Shown here in pieces: positions 18,761 to 28,500 of a stretch of DNA of 64,000 nt (its first letter is position 1; each line of letters opens with the position of its first letter). A model generated the notes under the pieces. The model did no database searches. It was given only the letters and a program-made list of their open reading frames with translations, and was not told the DNA's origin. The position numbers and the translations under genes were made by a program. This DNA comes from Promethearchaeota archaeon (GTDB lineage Archaea; Asgardarchaeota; Lokiarchaeia; Sigynarchaeales; SOKP01), in contig JAEOTV010000068.1 of the NCBI GenBank assembly GCA_016839635.1, forward strand, positions 1 to 64,000. Direction: 5' to 3'.

Positions 18761-19936
18761 CTATGGATATCTATGAATTTTTGTAATAAAATCTCTTGAA
18801 GGCATTTCTCCAAAAGCGAACATGTTAATCACTTGTTCCCTAAATATTGGATCTATATCAGCTAGTTCAAGCATTTTATTTAGGTTTCTGCCATCATTCT
18901 CGTAAAAGAAATTAATCATTGAATATTTTTGTTTGAAATTTCTAATGATTTTTTTAATTTCAGGATTAGTTCTATACATTTTTAAACTAGTTTTTGAATA
19001 ATTTTCATCTTGTAAAGCCTTAATGGCAGTTTCTGCCGCAATTTTACCAGAGATTACTGCTGTTTGAATTCCTTCGCCACTTATGGGAGAAACAAATCCT
19101 CCAGCATCTCCTATAAGCATTAAATTATCATCATATAGGCTTTTTTCCAAGACTCCTTCCGCAGGAAATGAATATGTTCCTGACCAAATAACCTTGTTAT
19201 TTGAGTCTAGAATATATTGTTTAACATTTGGATTATGAACAAACTCGTCATAGACTTTATGTAAATTATATTTTAAGTTAGCTTTACCAAACGTAAATAT
19301 ACCAATGTTAAACTTTTTTTTATTTATTGGGAAAATCCAACCATATCCTTGATAGGGTTTAAAGTATACATATACACTTTCCTCATCTAGTTGATGATCT
19401 CCTTCCATAATTGCACATTTTCCAATTGCTAATTCGCTACTTTTCCATTTTTGTCTTATTCCTGATTTTACAGCTAATTTAGAACTCATCCCATCAGCAA
19501 TTATAATAAGATTTCCATAAAATTCCTTGGAGCCATTATTTGTTTTTGTTCTTATGCCAACTTTTTTTTGATTTCTAATAATGTAATCAAATGATATATG
19601 ATTAGCAAAAAGCTCTGCTCCAGCATCAACTGCAGCGTCTCTCATTATATTATCGAGCTCTAATCTATCCATAATTATAGAATATTCGCTACTTGCTCCT
19701 TTAAACTCTAATCTATGATAATCTGCTGAATACATAACAACTCCTCTTATCTTGGGAATGTTTAGCTTTTTCAGCAGAGGGTAAAGATCAACAACACTAG
19801 AATGAACGGCTCCTCCACAAGGTTTCCGCCAATTCACGTTTTTTTCTATTAAAGCAACTTTATATCCTACTTTGCCAAGAACTTCTGCACATTGAGAACC
19901 TGAGGGTCCAGCACCACTAATTATAATATCATACAT
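18761..19936 (-). CDS. Geranylgeranyl-reductase-family flavoprotein
   Basis: FAD-dependent protein of 391 residues of the digeranylgeranylglycerophospholipid reductase type. It has the Rossmann motif G8-A-G-P-S-G13, the family block KPCGGAVHSSV (about 39-49), the GADGMSS-like segment IIADGMSSKLAVKSG, PYQGYGWIFP for substrate-pocket aromatic residues, and DNLMLIGDAGGFVSPISGEGI. The PxxYxWxFP-like motif is characteristic of isoprenoid reductases, so saturation of archaeal lipid chains is the most likely role. It is followed upstream, 12 nt away, by a small membrane protein gene on the same strand that may be cotranscribed. Confidence 0.88.
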   Translation of the reverse strand: MYDIIISGAGPSGSQCAEVLGKVGYKVALIEKNVNWRKPCGGAVHSSVVDLYPLLKKLNIPKIRGVVMYSADYHRLEFKGASSEYSIIMDRLELDNIMRDAAVDAGAELFANHISFDYIIRNQKKVGIRTKTNNGSKEFYGNLIIIADGMSSKLAVKSGIRQKWKSSELAIGKCAIMEGDHQLDEESVYVYFKPYQGYGWIFPINKKKFNIGIFTFGKANLKYNLHKVYDEFVHNPNVKQYILDSNNKVIWSGTYSFPAEGVLEKSLYDDNLMLIGDAGGFVSPISGEGIQTAVISGKIAAETAIKALQDENYSKTSLKMYRTNPEIKKIIRNFKQKYSMINFFYENDGRNLNKMLELADIDPIFREQVINMFAFGEMPSRDFITKIHRYP

Positions 19937-19948
19937 GATTTCAAATAA

Positions 19949-20173
19949 TTATCTGTTCCAGAATTTTATAAGTACAATAATCCCCGCACATACTAAGACA
20001 GAAATTATGGCTATGCTAGATACAAACATAGTTGCAATTCCAATTCTAGCTGCGGTTACAGGCATTCCCAATTGCTCATATAACGTAGGAAAAATTACAA
20101 GTGATATTGCGAGTGTGATAAGGTTAGCACCAGCCACTCCAAACAAAATAAAGCCAATATTTCTTTTTTTCAT
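19949..20173 (-). CDS. Small two-helix membrane protein
   Basis: A 74-residue hydrophobic protein with two likely membrane helices (about residues 6-28 and 46-70) and a basic N-terminus MKKRN. It sits 12 nt upstream of the reductase gene on the same strand, and the two probably share a transcript. It might anchor the flavoprotein at the membrane; that is inference from position only. The family is not recognised. Confidence 0.6.
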   Translation of the reverse strand: MKKRNIGFILFGVAGANLITLAISLVIFPTLYEQLGMPVTAARIGIATMFVSSIAIISVLVCAGIIVLIKFWNR

Positions 20174-20275
20174 TTTAAATAACTCTTTAGAATTTCTAAA
20201 TAAGATAATGGTTGAATTCCAATTAAAAATTACTATAGTTAGATATATAATTACTAAGTCCTTAAGTAGTAGGTT

Positions 20276-22195
20276 TCATCGCCAGAAGTTTCTTAGTCGT
20301 TGAGAAATAGCACCAATTTCATCTGGAATTACTTCTACTTCTTTTCTTATCCAATCTGAAATCCATTTTTTTTTGGATTTAAACCGAGAGTCTAAAAATA
20401 TTAATGCTCCCTTGTCTTTTTCTTTACGTATGGGTCTTCCAGCAGCTTGGTTTGCTCGTTGCATCGCAGGATATAAATAGCCCAAAAGCCATCCTTGGCC
20501 ATAGAACGCTTTATTATAATATTTTATTCGAGCATTCGCTTGGGGCGTAAGAAGATGGTATGGGATGCCTGCTATTATTACAGAATTCATATAATTTCCA
20601 GGGAAATCTTCTCCTTCGGAGTTTCTACCGCCACATACTCCAAGCAATACAGCGCCATTTCCCGCCTTGCTTGAGGTTTTAAAATTTTTTAGTAATGCAG
20701 CATTTTTAGATCCTGACATTTGTGGTTCTTCAATATATAATCGTTTTTCATATAATTTGACAGCTTCCTCAAGCCCATTTAAAATTAAATCTTTTAGAAT
20801 CTCATATGAAGCGCAAAAGATTGCAACATTAGCAGGGGTAGAAGAAATTACCTCTTCGATTTTTTCAATCATTTTTTTATACATAATGGGCGTTCTTTTT
20901 TTTAATTTAGTAGATACACCCTCAATAATCAAGGCTTTAATGTGTTTACTTCTGAAAGGAGAATTTGCGATTATTTCTTTATATCCTGCATATTTTCGAT
21001 CCAAGCCAGTTAAATTTTTATATATATAAGGATTAACTGTTCCAGTAAGATTAAGACATGCATATGTGTGCCTAAAGAGTGGTATAGTTACCTCACGTGG
21101 TTCTAATGATACAACTTCTAAGGATATTGTTTTCTCATTATTTTTTTTTATTACGTGATAACAGAAAAAATATCTTTCTGATCTACATTTCTCAATCCAG
21201 TTTTGCCAAAATCTTGCTAAAATTCTCATTCTATTTAGTTCTATTCTTGTTTTTATAGGTAGTCTTTGTAAAAGAAATCCTAATCTATCGAGCTCAGCAG
21301 CAAGATTCATCCCTAAGGCTTGATATAAATTCTCTAGAAATTTAAATGGGTCCAGTTTAATACTGGCTGTAGATGAAATTTCCTTATACTTCTTCTTAAG
21401 ATGTTCTATCAAAAAATTTACAAATTTGGTGTATTGAGGAGGCAGCCGATTTGGCTTTAGGTCTTGCAAACATGAAATAAGAAATGAGAGAGAGAGTTTA
21501 TCAGATTTTACTTTGGTTGCCATATCTACAACATTATGACATTCGTCTATGACAAGAATACAATCTTCTAATGAAGTTGTTAATAAATTAAGAATTTGAA
21601 AACGAATATCAGGATTAAACATCCATTGGAAATTGCAAACAATTATCTGAGCTTTATTTAATATATACTTGGAGAAATAATAAGGACAATAATCTTTTTC
21701 TTTACAATATTCAATTAGTTCTTGAGCATCACGAGGGCTCTCGAAATAAGAAAGATCTTCAGGATTTTTATTCTCATGAAGTTTGTTATAAAAATTGCAC
21801 GATTCGCGAATTCTTAAATCTGAACATATTAACATTGCATCCATGGGAGAGAGTTTAGAATCTAACAATGATGAATTCAAGCACATTTCATTTCTACCTC
21901 TAAGTGACAACCCATTTATTTTTAATTTAGAAGAATGAATTTTCTTGAGTTCATTAATAACTCTAGCAGATTGAGTATGGGTTCTACATAAATAAATCAT
22001 CTTCAATCCTTTTTCATAGACTAAAGGAAGTATAGCACTTAAAGCTGTGATAGTTTTCCCGGAACCACTTGGTGCAATTAATAAAACATTTTTTTTTAAC
22101 CGAACACTCAATTCAATTTCACGGATAATCTCTTGTTGCTCTGAGCGATAAGAATGATAAGGAAAAAAATTCATATATGATAGATTAGCATCCAT
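20276..22195 (-). CDS. XPD/Rad3/DinG-like superfamily 2 helicase with Fe-S cysteines
   Basis: ATP-dependent DNA helicase. Numbered from the longest frame (TTG at 22261), Walker A is APSGSGKT (63-70). Motif Ia is YLCRTHTQSARV. Iron-sulfur-cluster-type cysteines lie at C127, C146, C155, C186 and C192, spread between motif Ia and motif II as in XPD (RNEMCLN, CSDLR, ESCNFY, DYCPYYF). Motif II is DECH (239-242) instead of DEAH. Motif VI is AMQRANQAAGRPIR. I prefer the ATG at 22195 because the longer start is TTG and the added residues look non-conserved. XPD-like enzymes open DNA 5'-3' in repair. It is adjacent to the TPR gene, divergent from nothing close. Confidence 0.88.
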   Translation of the reverse strand: MDANLSYMNFFPYHSYRSEQQEIIREIELSVRLKKNVLLIAPSGSGKTITALSAILPLVYEKGLKMIYLCRTHTQSARVINELKKIHSSKLKINGLSLRGRNEMCLNSSLLDSKLSPMDAMLICSDLRIRESCNFYNKLHENKNPEDLSYFESPRDAQELIEYCKEKDYCPYYFSKYILNKAQIIVCNFQWMFNPDIRFQILNLLTTSLEDCILVIDECHNVVDMATKVKSDKLSLSFLISCLQDLKPNRLPPQYTKFVNFLIEHLKKKYKEISSTASIKLDPFKFLENLYQALGMNLAAELDRLGFLLQRLPIKTRIELNRMRILARFWQNWIEKCRSERYFFCYHVIKKNNEKTISLEVVSLEPREVTIPLFRHTYACLNLTGTVNPYIYKNLTGLDRKYAGYKEIIANSPFRSKHIKALIIEGVSTKLKKRTPIMYKKMIEKIEEVISSTPANVAIFCASYEILKDLILNGLEEAVKLYEKRLYIEEPQMSGSKNAALLKNFKTSSKAGNGAVLLGVCGGRNSEGEDFPGNYMNSVIIAGIPYHLLTPQANARIKYYNKAFYGQGWLLGYLYPAMQRANQAAGRPIRKEKDKGALIFLDSRFKSKKKWISDWIRKEVEVIPDEIGAISQRLRNFWR

Positions 22196-22322
22196 ACTAG
22201 TTAAAGAACAGATATTTTTTTTATTAATAATGAGAAACTGGATTTGAGGACTATTATACAATATGATATAACATTTAGTTATAAAATTTAATAGAGTGAA
22301 TATTTTTTATACTGCAAAAAAT

Positions 22323-24044
22323 TTACTGCAGCTTTTGTTTAATATTTTGCCCATATAATAGCACTGCATTTTCTAAATTATCAACTAGTTCTGGAGAATT
22401 AGATAATGAATCGTCTTGAATTGTTTCTAGGATAGAATATGTTATAAAAATTCTTTCATAATCTAATTTAGAATAAAAACGGGTTTTACCTTCACTACTC
22501 AGTGGAGATGCTCCCATTATAACACGTATTTTTAAGTAAGGTAGATTTTCATTATTTAAATCTTCAATTTGTCTTTTTTCCTTGCCACAATTCTCACATC
22601 GATACATTATTGTTTTAGATCCATCTTTATAATTAATTCTTTCCCCATATAATCTTAACAAACTTTCGCAATTATTACATTTTGGCAACCAACAATAAAT
22701 AGAAACAAAATCGTTTAAGTACATCTGTGCTAATCTAATTTTTTTCAAGAAGTTTAAGAAATCTTCTGAATATGTTATGTATCTATGGTTTTTTAATAAT
22801 TTATTTGGAAATATTGTTTCATTCAAAGAATCAAATCCACATCTATAACCCAAATGAATCATTCGAGGGATGAGATAACTAAGGATTTTAATATCGGGAT
22901 TATCGGATATTTTGTTATAAAGAGTAATCCCTTCTTGATGTTGATTATTAATAGATAGGCAAGTATAGCAAGCTGTAAATGCTTCATAATAATTATTTAT
23001 TTCAAGATGGATTTTTCCGAGATTTACCCATGCTTGACAAAAATCTGGATTTAATTTTAAAGCTTTTTTAATGAGATTAATTCCTTTTTCAACATAACCT
23101 TTTTGAAAGTACACTACCCCTAAATTATTATATGAATCGGGGAATTTAGGATTTAATTTCATTGACTTTATACATGGATTAGTAGCTTTTTTCCAATCTC
23201 CTTGCTGGAGATGAGTCCATCCAACATAGTTAAGAATTTTGCTCTTTATTTTTGGTTTTGTGGGGGGAATTTGCTTTAAAGTTGAATTAAAGAGATTTCG
23301 TGCTTGGTGATATTTTCCTATTTTTGTGAGTATACTCCCATATAAAATTAGTACGTCAATATTAGATGGATAGGATTTAAGAAGGATTTTACATAAAATC
23401 CATGCTCCTCGATTTTTGCCAATTTCAAAAAGAAGAGTGATAATATTCAATAGCTCAAGTTTTTCTTGAGAGCTTGATTGCAAAATTGATTTACCAATTT
23501 TAATTACTGCTTCATAATTCTGTATCTCTAACATCGAGTGAATTAATGTATACATGTATTTTACCCCATTACTAAGTTCTAAGAGTTCTTCAATTAAATT
23601 AAATAATTTAGAGTATTTCATACCTCTTTTAAGTGATCCTAATATTAAAGTACGGATGAATCCCAAATTACCTTTTGGATTAACCCTAATGTACATTCTA
23701 CATAAATCTATTGCTCCAGAATAATTTTCATACTTCAAAAACTCACTGATTGCCTCGTAGAAAATTTCATCGTCTTGATCATTACTCAAATATAATTCAC
23801 ATAAATCTACTGCACTCTTGTTTGCACGTAGATTAATTAAAGTAAAAATGAGTTTTGGTATAAGTAGGATATCAGGATCAAAAGAAAACACATCATAACA
23901 TAATTCTACTAATTTTTTATATTTTTCATTATTAATCAATTGGATAACAAGATTATGAAAGAGTTCTAAATAGTTTGATGAATTTCTGTCATCAATATAC
24001 CCATGTTGGTAAAAAAAGTCAATAACAGAAGATGTTTCAACCAT
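22323..24044 (-). CDS. Tetratricopeptide-repeat protein with C-terminal zinc-ribbon-like motif
   Basis: Protein of 573 residues built mostly of TPR-type helical pairs (about residues 20-400). The clearest unit is DSYNNLGVVYFQKGYVEKGI followed by KKALKLNPDFCQAWVNLGKI. Near residues 455-495 a four-cysteine pair, CNNCESLL and CENCGKEK, would form a zinc ribbon, and a short C-terminal domain follows. TPR arrays are protein-binding scaffolds; the partner is unknown. It lies upstream of the helicase gene on the same strand with a gap of about 60 nt to the helicase frame, so cotranscription and a shared role are possible but unproven. Confidence 0.8.
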   Translation of the reverse strand: MVETSSVIDFFYQHGYIDDRNSSNYLELFHNLVIQLINNEKYKKLVELCYDVFSFDPDILLIPKLIFTLINLRANKSAVDLCELYLSNDQDDEIFYEAISEFLKYENYSGAIDLCRMYIRVNPKGNLGFIRTLILGSLKRGMKYSKLFNLIEELLELSNGVKYMYTLIHSMLEIQNYEAVIKIGKSILQSSSQEKLELLNIITLLFEIGKNRGAWILCKILLKSYPSNIDVLILYGSILTKIGKYHQARNLFNSTLKQIPPTKPKIKSKILNYVGWTHLQQGDWKKATNPCIKSMKLNPKFPDSYNNLGVVYFQKGYVEKGINLIKKALKLNPDFCQAWVNLGKIHLEINNYYEAFTACYTCLSINNQHQEGITLYNKISDNPDIKILSYLIPRMIHLGYRCGFDSLNETIFPNKLLKNHRYITYSEDFLNFLKKIRLAQMYLNDFVSIYCWLPKCNNCESLLRLYGERINYKDGSKTIMYRCENCGKEKRQIEDLNNENLPYLKIRVIMGASPLSSEGKTRFYSKLDYERIFITYSILETIQDDSLSNSPELVDNLENAVLLYGQNIKQKLQ

Positions 24045-24080
24045 GATCTTTTAAAAAAAGATAAAAAATTAAATTAAAAA

Positions 24081-24389
24081 TTAAGTTTCAAATAATAAAT
24101 CATATTCTGAAGGTTTTAGACCAAAAGTCCATGAGATTGCATCTCGACAAGATCTCATCTTATTAGGAACACTTAAAAACACATTCTTTCCTGTGGATGA
24201 ATCTTTGACTCTTATATATCTATAAGTAGTAATTGAATTTGTGGTTCTCTTACTCAATTCAACTAATAAATTCTCCCCTTCTCTGTTTATAATTCTAACA
24301 GAGCCATTAGCTATAGAATCTAAGTTTAAGCTTTCTAAATATTTCTTATTTTTGTCATGTAAAGCTACATAATACTCAGAGTCCGACAT
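24081..24389 (-). CDS. Small conserved-looking protein of unknown function
   Basis: A 102-residue soluble protein. The C-terminal half contains the block YRYIRVKDSSTGKNVFLSVP followed by a conserved-looking SCRDAISWTFGLKPSEY. I do not know a named family. It is encoded 32 nt downstream of the next gene (24422) on the same strand, and the two probably form a pair. The TPR gene follows 36 nt further on. No membrane segments or metal motifs are visible. Confidence 0.65.
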   Translation of the reverse strand: MSDSEYYVALHDKNKKYLESLNLDSIANGSVRIINREGENLLVELSKRTTNSITTYRYIRVKDSSTGKNVFLSVPNKMRSCRDAISWTFGLKPSEYDLLFET

Positions 24390-24421
24390 TCAATATTACC
24401 TTCTGTATAAATTTATGATTT

Positions 24422-24862
24422 TTAATCTCTTACAAGTCTAGTGTGCAATCCAGGACCTAAATATTCTCTTTGTCTTATAACTTGATAATTTCCTGATTCT
24501 AATTTGATTGGAAGATGTTCCTCATGAATAATTCTGGTATTTTGTTCTGATTTTATATAAAGTTTTTCTGAATTTAATAATTCGAATACAGCACCATCAA
24601 CCAGAACGTGAGCATGACCTGTTTCTTCTCCCTCTGCTACTACTTTATCAGGCTTTTCTTTTAATTGATTAGGGAGGTTTTCTATTTTCCTAAATAAAAT
24701 GTCTCCTTGTCTATAAATTTTAGGTCCATGTTGATAGGTGATTTTGATTTTATTGAGTTGAGTGGAAAGTTTTTTCTTAGGTCCATCTATGAACTTCAAT
24801 GGATCGATTTTTGAAGAATTTGAAATAATCTTTTCTAGTTCATTTTTTTGAATTTCTGTCAT
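24422..24862 (-). CDS. Unknown protein with EGEETGHAH motif
   Basis: Soluble protein of 146 residues from the ATG at 24862; a GTG at 24901 would add 13 residues. Features are YRQGDILFRKIENLP, the striking VVAEGEETGHAHVL, a small barrel-like region, then IIHEEHLPIKLESGNYQVIR and QREYLGPG. I recall similar proteins in bacteria and phage-rich regions, always with a GDV..EGEvTGHaH..HEEH..RQREY pattern, but no function is established. The conserved His and Glu residues could bind a metal in a cupin-like barrel, which is inference. It pairs with the gene at 24081 and is divergent from the CoiA-like nuclease. Confidence 0.65.
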   Translation of the reverse strand: MTEIQKNELEKIISNSSKIDPLKFIDGPKKKLSTQLNKIKITYQHGPKIYRQGDILFRKIENLPNQLKEKPDKVVAEGEETGHAHVLVDGAVFELLNSEKLYIKSEQNTRIIHEEHLPIKLESGNYQVIRQREYLGPGLHTRLVRD

Positions 24863-25042
24863 ACCTTTAAGGAAAATGTTTTGATTTTTAAATATCAACA
24901 CTGCAAGAAATTTCTAGTCTTACATCGATATCTCTAAATATTTTTGGATTTGTTGCAATTATCTAATAAGTTTTTGGTTTAAATAGAAAAAATGTAATAT
25001 GAAGATAAAAATCCTTTAAAATTCAATTTATGTCAACGAGAA

Positions 25043-26065
25043 ATGGAAAAAGACAAAAGAATAGTCCATGCTTTTAATTTTGAGTTAGGAAGGGTTTTCA
25101 ATATATTAGATGGTTTACCCTCTAATTCTCAAAAATACACTTGGCTATGTACAATTTGTAAAAAACCTTTATTTTATAATAAAGAAATGGATTGCTTTTT
25201 ACATAAAGGATATAAGAATTATTGTTTTGAGCCGGAAACTTTAGAACATAAGACCATGAAAGCTTATTGGTATGTAATGTTTCCGAGATTTAATCAAATT
25301 TTTTCAAAAAAAATTGAACATAGGATAGGAGATCAAATTGCAGATGTATATTTCGAATTAAGTAGTGGAGAGAAGGTTGTTATTGAATGCCAAAACTCTC
25401 AAATTAGTAAAAGAAAATTAATTGAAAGAACGAAAAATTATTCACATAAAGATATCTATACACTATGGATTTTTAATGGTCATGGAACATGTGTTTCTTA
25501 TAAAAAGAATCCTCAAAATGAAGAGGGAATAGGTGTGTTAGGGATGGAGAAACGAGTTCATTCTTTATATGGGGGTCGAATTTATTATATGAATGTGTCA
25601 GGAAGGAATATAGTTGATTCTCCATATGCAATTCATTTTTCACCATTCTTTAAACATAAGAAGTCTGATTATAATTATTTAGGATATAATAAGTATTATA
25701 AAGATAAAAGAAGTGTTGTTCTTAGTAGAATACCCAGTTATAAAATTTTATGTAGAGAAGTAAAAGGCTATAAATTAGCGCGATTCACAGATAAACATGT
25801 AAGCGTTTTATGTACTGAAGAAATCATATCCACTATTACTCAAATCTGCAAACAAGGCTTGTTAGAAGGAAAAAGTTATTCTGATAGACTTGAAATCCCT
25901 TTAAAATTAATTATATCTCACCTAAAAGATAGATATGGATTACATTTACCAAGCCTTTTGCTTAAAAAATCCCAAAAGATAATGAAAGTGAATATAGAAA
26001 AAATTATTGATGAAAACTATGGTATTAATGATATAATTACAGTCCTAATTTCTGATTATGTATAA
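25043..26065 (+). CDS. CoiA-like PD-(D/E)XK nuclease
   Basis: Protein of 340 residues similar to the competence protein CoiA family. A zinc-ribbon-like N-terminal region (C36, C39, C51, H54) precedes E68-H69, then the restriction-endonuclease core: D101 in QIADVYFEL and E115-x-Q117 in VIECQNSQIS, followed by the helix ISKRKLIERTKNYSHK and LWIFNG. These are the PD-(D/E)XK residues expected for a metal-dependent nuclease. CoiA acts in DNA uptake and recombination in bacteria; in archaea the role is unknown. A second ATG at 25030 is out of frame. It is divergent from the 24422 gene, and the spacer is short. Confidence 0.8.
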   Translation: MEKDKRIVHAFNFELGRVFNILDGLPSNSQKYTWLCTICKKPLFYNKEMDCFLHKGYKNYCFEPETLEHKTMKAYWYVMFPRFNQIFSKKIEHRIGDQIADVYFELSSGEKVVIECQNSQISKRKLIERTKNYSHKDIYTLWIFNGHGTCVSYKKNPQNEEGIGVLGMEKRVHSLYGGRIYYMNVSGRNIVDSPYAIHFSPFFKHKKSDYNYLGYNKYYKDKRSVVLSRIPSYKILCREVKGYKLARFTDKHVSVLCTEEIISTITQICKQGLLEGKSYSDRLEIPLKLIISHLKDRYGLHLPSLLLKKSQKIMKVNIEKIIDENYGINDIITVLISDYV

Positions 26066-26082
26066 AAAAAAAGGGAAAAAAA

Positions 26083-26859
26083 TTACTTTCGCAATATTTT
26101 CTCTCGAATAATAATATAGACAATTCCTACTAGAATTAGAATTCCCGAAATCAACGCAACTATAGCAATTGTTAAATTGGCAACACTTTGTTTAATGAAA
26201 ATCCCTAATAACGCCCAAAATATAACTAGACTATAGGCACAATCTTTTCGTAGCAAAAGCATGGCAAATGTGATAAGGACGACCACAGCAATAACAATAA
26301 TAGTTAAAATTTCTGCTAATAGACCAAAACCACTTACTCCAAGAACAACTAACACCGCGGTAATATTAGCTATAGTTGCAACACTTATCCATCCCAGATA
26401 GATGCTGAAGGGAATATGAACAGCAATTTTTTCGATTTTAGAAACTTCTGATTTCCCGATATTTAATTTCATGTAAATAAGTAATAATGAAACTAACAGA
26501 ACTATCATAAAAATTAGAGATAATGGAACTAGTTGATAGTGCCACACAAGTATCCATAAGACATTGGCTAAACTTCCAAGAATGAAAAAATATCCGATAT
26601 CATTTAAAAATTTCATTTCAATTTTATCTTCTTTAAATATATCTCTAATTTGATAGATAGAAAACAGCCCTAAAAAGATATATATGATGCTCCAAATTGA
26701 AAATGTAATCCCCGCTGGAACAAATAAGTTAGGGATAGCATCCGATAATTCTTGAGTAGTCATACCACCAATTGGTAATAAAACCGCTAAAAAATTAACA
26801 ATCACTGTTGCAATAAACCCAATAAGATTAAAAATCTGAAAATATTCTTTCTTTGTCAT
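26083..26859 (-). CDS. TspO/MBR-like (tryptophan-rich sensory protein-related) membrane protein
   Basis: Integral membrane protein of 258 residues with about seven to eight hydrophobic segments. The N-terminal region contains NLFVPAGITFSIWSIIYIFL (44-63), the P-x-G-x-x-F-x-x-W signature seen in TspO/MBR-like proteins, and YLGWISVATIANITAVLV is a second family-like block near residues 154-171. TspO proteins bind porphyrins and sterol-like ligands. This longer version may form a separate subgroup with an unknown ligand. It is convergent with the CoiA-like gene (17 nt between the stops). Confidence 0.72.
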   Translation of the reverse strand: MTKKEYFQIFNLIGFIATVIVNFLAVLLPIGGMTTQELSDAIPNLFVPAGITFSIWSIIYIFLGLFSIYQIRDIFKEDKIEMKFLNDIGYFFILGSLANVLWILVWHYQLVPLSLIFMIVLLVSLLLIYMKLNIGKSEVSKIEKIAVHIPFSIYLGWISVATIANITAVLVVLGVSGFGLLAEILTIIVIAVVVLITFAMLLLRKDCAYSLVIFWALLGIFIKQSVANLTIAIVALISGILILVGIVYIIIREKILRK

Positions 26860-27113
26860 ATTTCAATCAAAATTTTTTTTTAATTCAAATTTTAATAAGT
26901 ATTATTTAATTAATCATCTGCATTGTATTTATTGATTGTTTCTAAAAATTATTTAAAGATAATATAAATAGAAATTATTGGATAAGTAAATATAATTATA
27001 AATTTATAATTCCAAAATTCAATATATTAAGAATGAAATTTATCCTAATAGATCTATTAAAAGAGGATCTAATTATTTATTATTTAATCTAAAATTCTAA
27101 TAATTGATTGATA

Positions 27114-27594
27114 ATGACTTTTCGATTTGATACCTATTGTGGATTTTATTGTGGTGCTTGTTTCATTATGAATGCTTATAAACAAAACCGTAGTGATTGT
27201 CTACCAGAGGATTGGATTAGTCCACTTGAAGATAAGGAAATTAAGTGCCAAGGATGTAAAAGTGAATTAGTATTTGAAAATTGTCGTGGATGCCAAATTA
27301 GAAGTTGTGCTAAATCTAAAGAGATTGAATTCTGTAACACATGTTCAGATTTTCCATGTGAAAAAATCAAAAGGTTTCAAAACAGGAACGTAGCTCATCA
27401 TAATGTCGCTATTTCAAAGTTTAGAAATAATAAAAGAAATAGGAGTTCAAGAGTGGTTAAAACAGCAGAAAGAACGATGGCTATGCTCTAATTGCAGCTA
27501 TCCATTCTCATGGTACGAAGAAAATTGTGTTCGTTGTGGAACAGAATTGTTTAATAGTGTTAATGAGAATAAAACCCTCAAAAAAAATCCTTAG
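27114..27594 (+). pseudogene. DUF3795 family gene interrupted by a frameshift
   Basis: The upstream frame encodes a cysteine-rich DUF3795 N-terminus (CGFYCGACFI, CQGCKSE, CRGCQIRSCAKS, CNTCSDFPCEKIKRF) and then loses similarity after about residue 96, running out at 27491. The continuation IIKEIGVQEWLKQQKERW and a zinc-ribbon tail (CSNCSYPF, CVRCGTEL) lies in the +1 neighbouring frame to 27594. The intact paralogue at 59020-59451 shows the two belong together (IKEIGVDKWLQEQQELY). One inserted or deleted base between about 27385 and 27415 explains it. It is either a real lesion, a sequencing error, or programmed shifting. The ATG at 27114 is preferred to the TTG at 27108. Confidence 0.8.
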
Positions 27595-27624
27595 TCAAAT
27601 AAATAATAACAAACTATAATCTCT

Positions 27625-28404
27625 ATGAATAAAAGTAAATTGAATATTCAAAACTGCCTTAATAAGATTGAAGAGATTAAAGAAAAAATTATCATTTATC
27701 TAAATTATCTTAAAGAATTAGATAATTCAACAAAAGAATTGTGGATCTCAGATGTAAAGGAATTTCATTATTATATTTATTCTGCTTGGGAAATTTTAGA
27801 ACCGAAGCTAAAATTAGATAATAAAGATATTGAGAGTTCAAAAGATTTTTTATATAGTGCAAGAAATAGGTTATCAAAAATTATAAGTCAACTAAAAATT
27901 TTTAGGAATAATGAATCTTCAGACCTTATAATTAAAATTGATAATACTTTTAAGGAGTGTTGGGATGCCTTTTGGTTTATATATGAGAACCCATTAATTG
28001 AAAAGGAAATTGTGAAGAATATTAAAAAAGTTATTATTATTTCTGATTTAGAATATCATCTTCCTTGTTCTGTGTGTGGTAAGATTGCTGTTGAATTTAA
28101 GATTGGTTATGGAAGATTTGACGAAAAAGAATCATTAGTTTTCCGAGGGATTACTCATGAAAGATCTTTAAGTATTAAACTGGCATATGAGTTATTTAAA
28201 ATTTTATTGAAAAGAAACATATTGGGTGTTCATAAATTTATGGAAAAGCACCATGGTTATGAGGGTTTGGATGCTTATTGTCCTGAATGTGATAAAATTT
28301 ATTGTTGGGAGCATTATGATGCTAGAGAAGAGTACGATGACGGTTTTTATGATTGCACTTATGGAATTTGTCCAAAGGGCCATAAAAGAATGATAGATGA
28401 TTAA
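27625..28404 (+). CDS. Unknown protein with C-terminal cysteine/histidine-rich zinc-binding region
   Basis: Protein of 259 residues that I cannot assign. The first 140 residues are helical, with Lys/Glu/Ile-rich segments. The second half has CSVCGKIAVEF near residue 148 and a compact C-terminal CPECDKIYCWEHYDAREEY plus CTYGICPKGH, with eight or more Cys/His residues spaced for two zinc sites. It follows the broken DUF3795 gene by 30 nt on the same strand and could have been in its transcript. There is no membrane segment. Confidence 0.65.
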   Translation: MNKSKLNIQNCLNKIEEIKEKIIIYLNYLKELDNSTKELWISDVKEFHYYIYSAWEILEPKLKLDNKDIESSKDFLYSARNRLSKIISQLKIFRNNESSDLIIKIDNTFKECWDAFWFIYENPLIEKEIVKNIKKVIIISDLEYHLPCSVCGKIAVEFKIGYGRFDEKESLVFRGITHERSLSIKLAYELFKILLKRNILGVHKFMEKHHGYEGLDAYCPECDKIYCWEHYDAREEYDDGFYDCTYGICPKGHKRMIDD

Positions 28405-28500
28405 AGTAAACTAAACCAGTAAATAGTTTCAAACTTATTTTATAAAATAAAAAATTTCAAAACTTAAGGAGTATTTGGTTTATGAAATAAAAACAATTTA

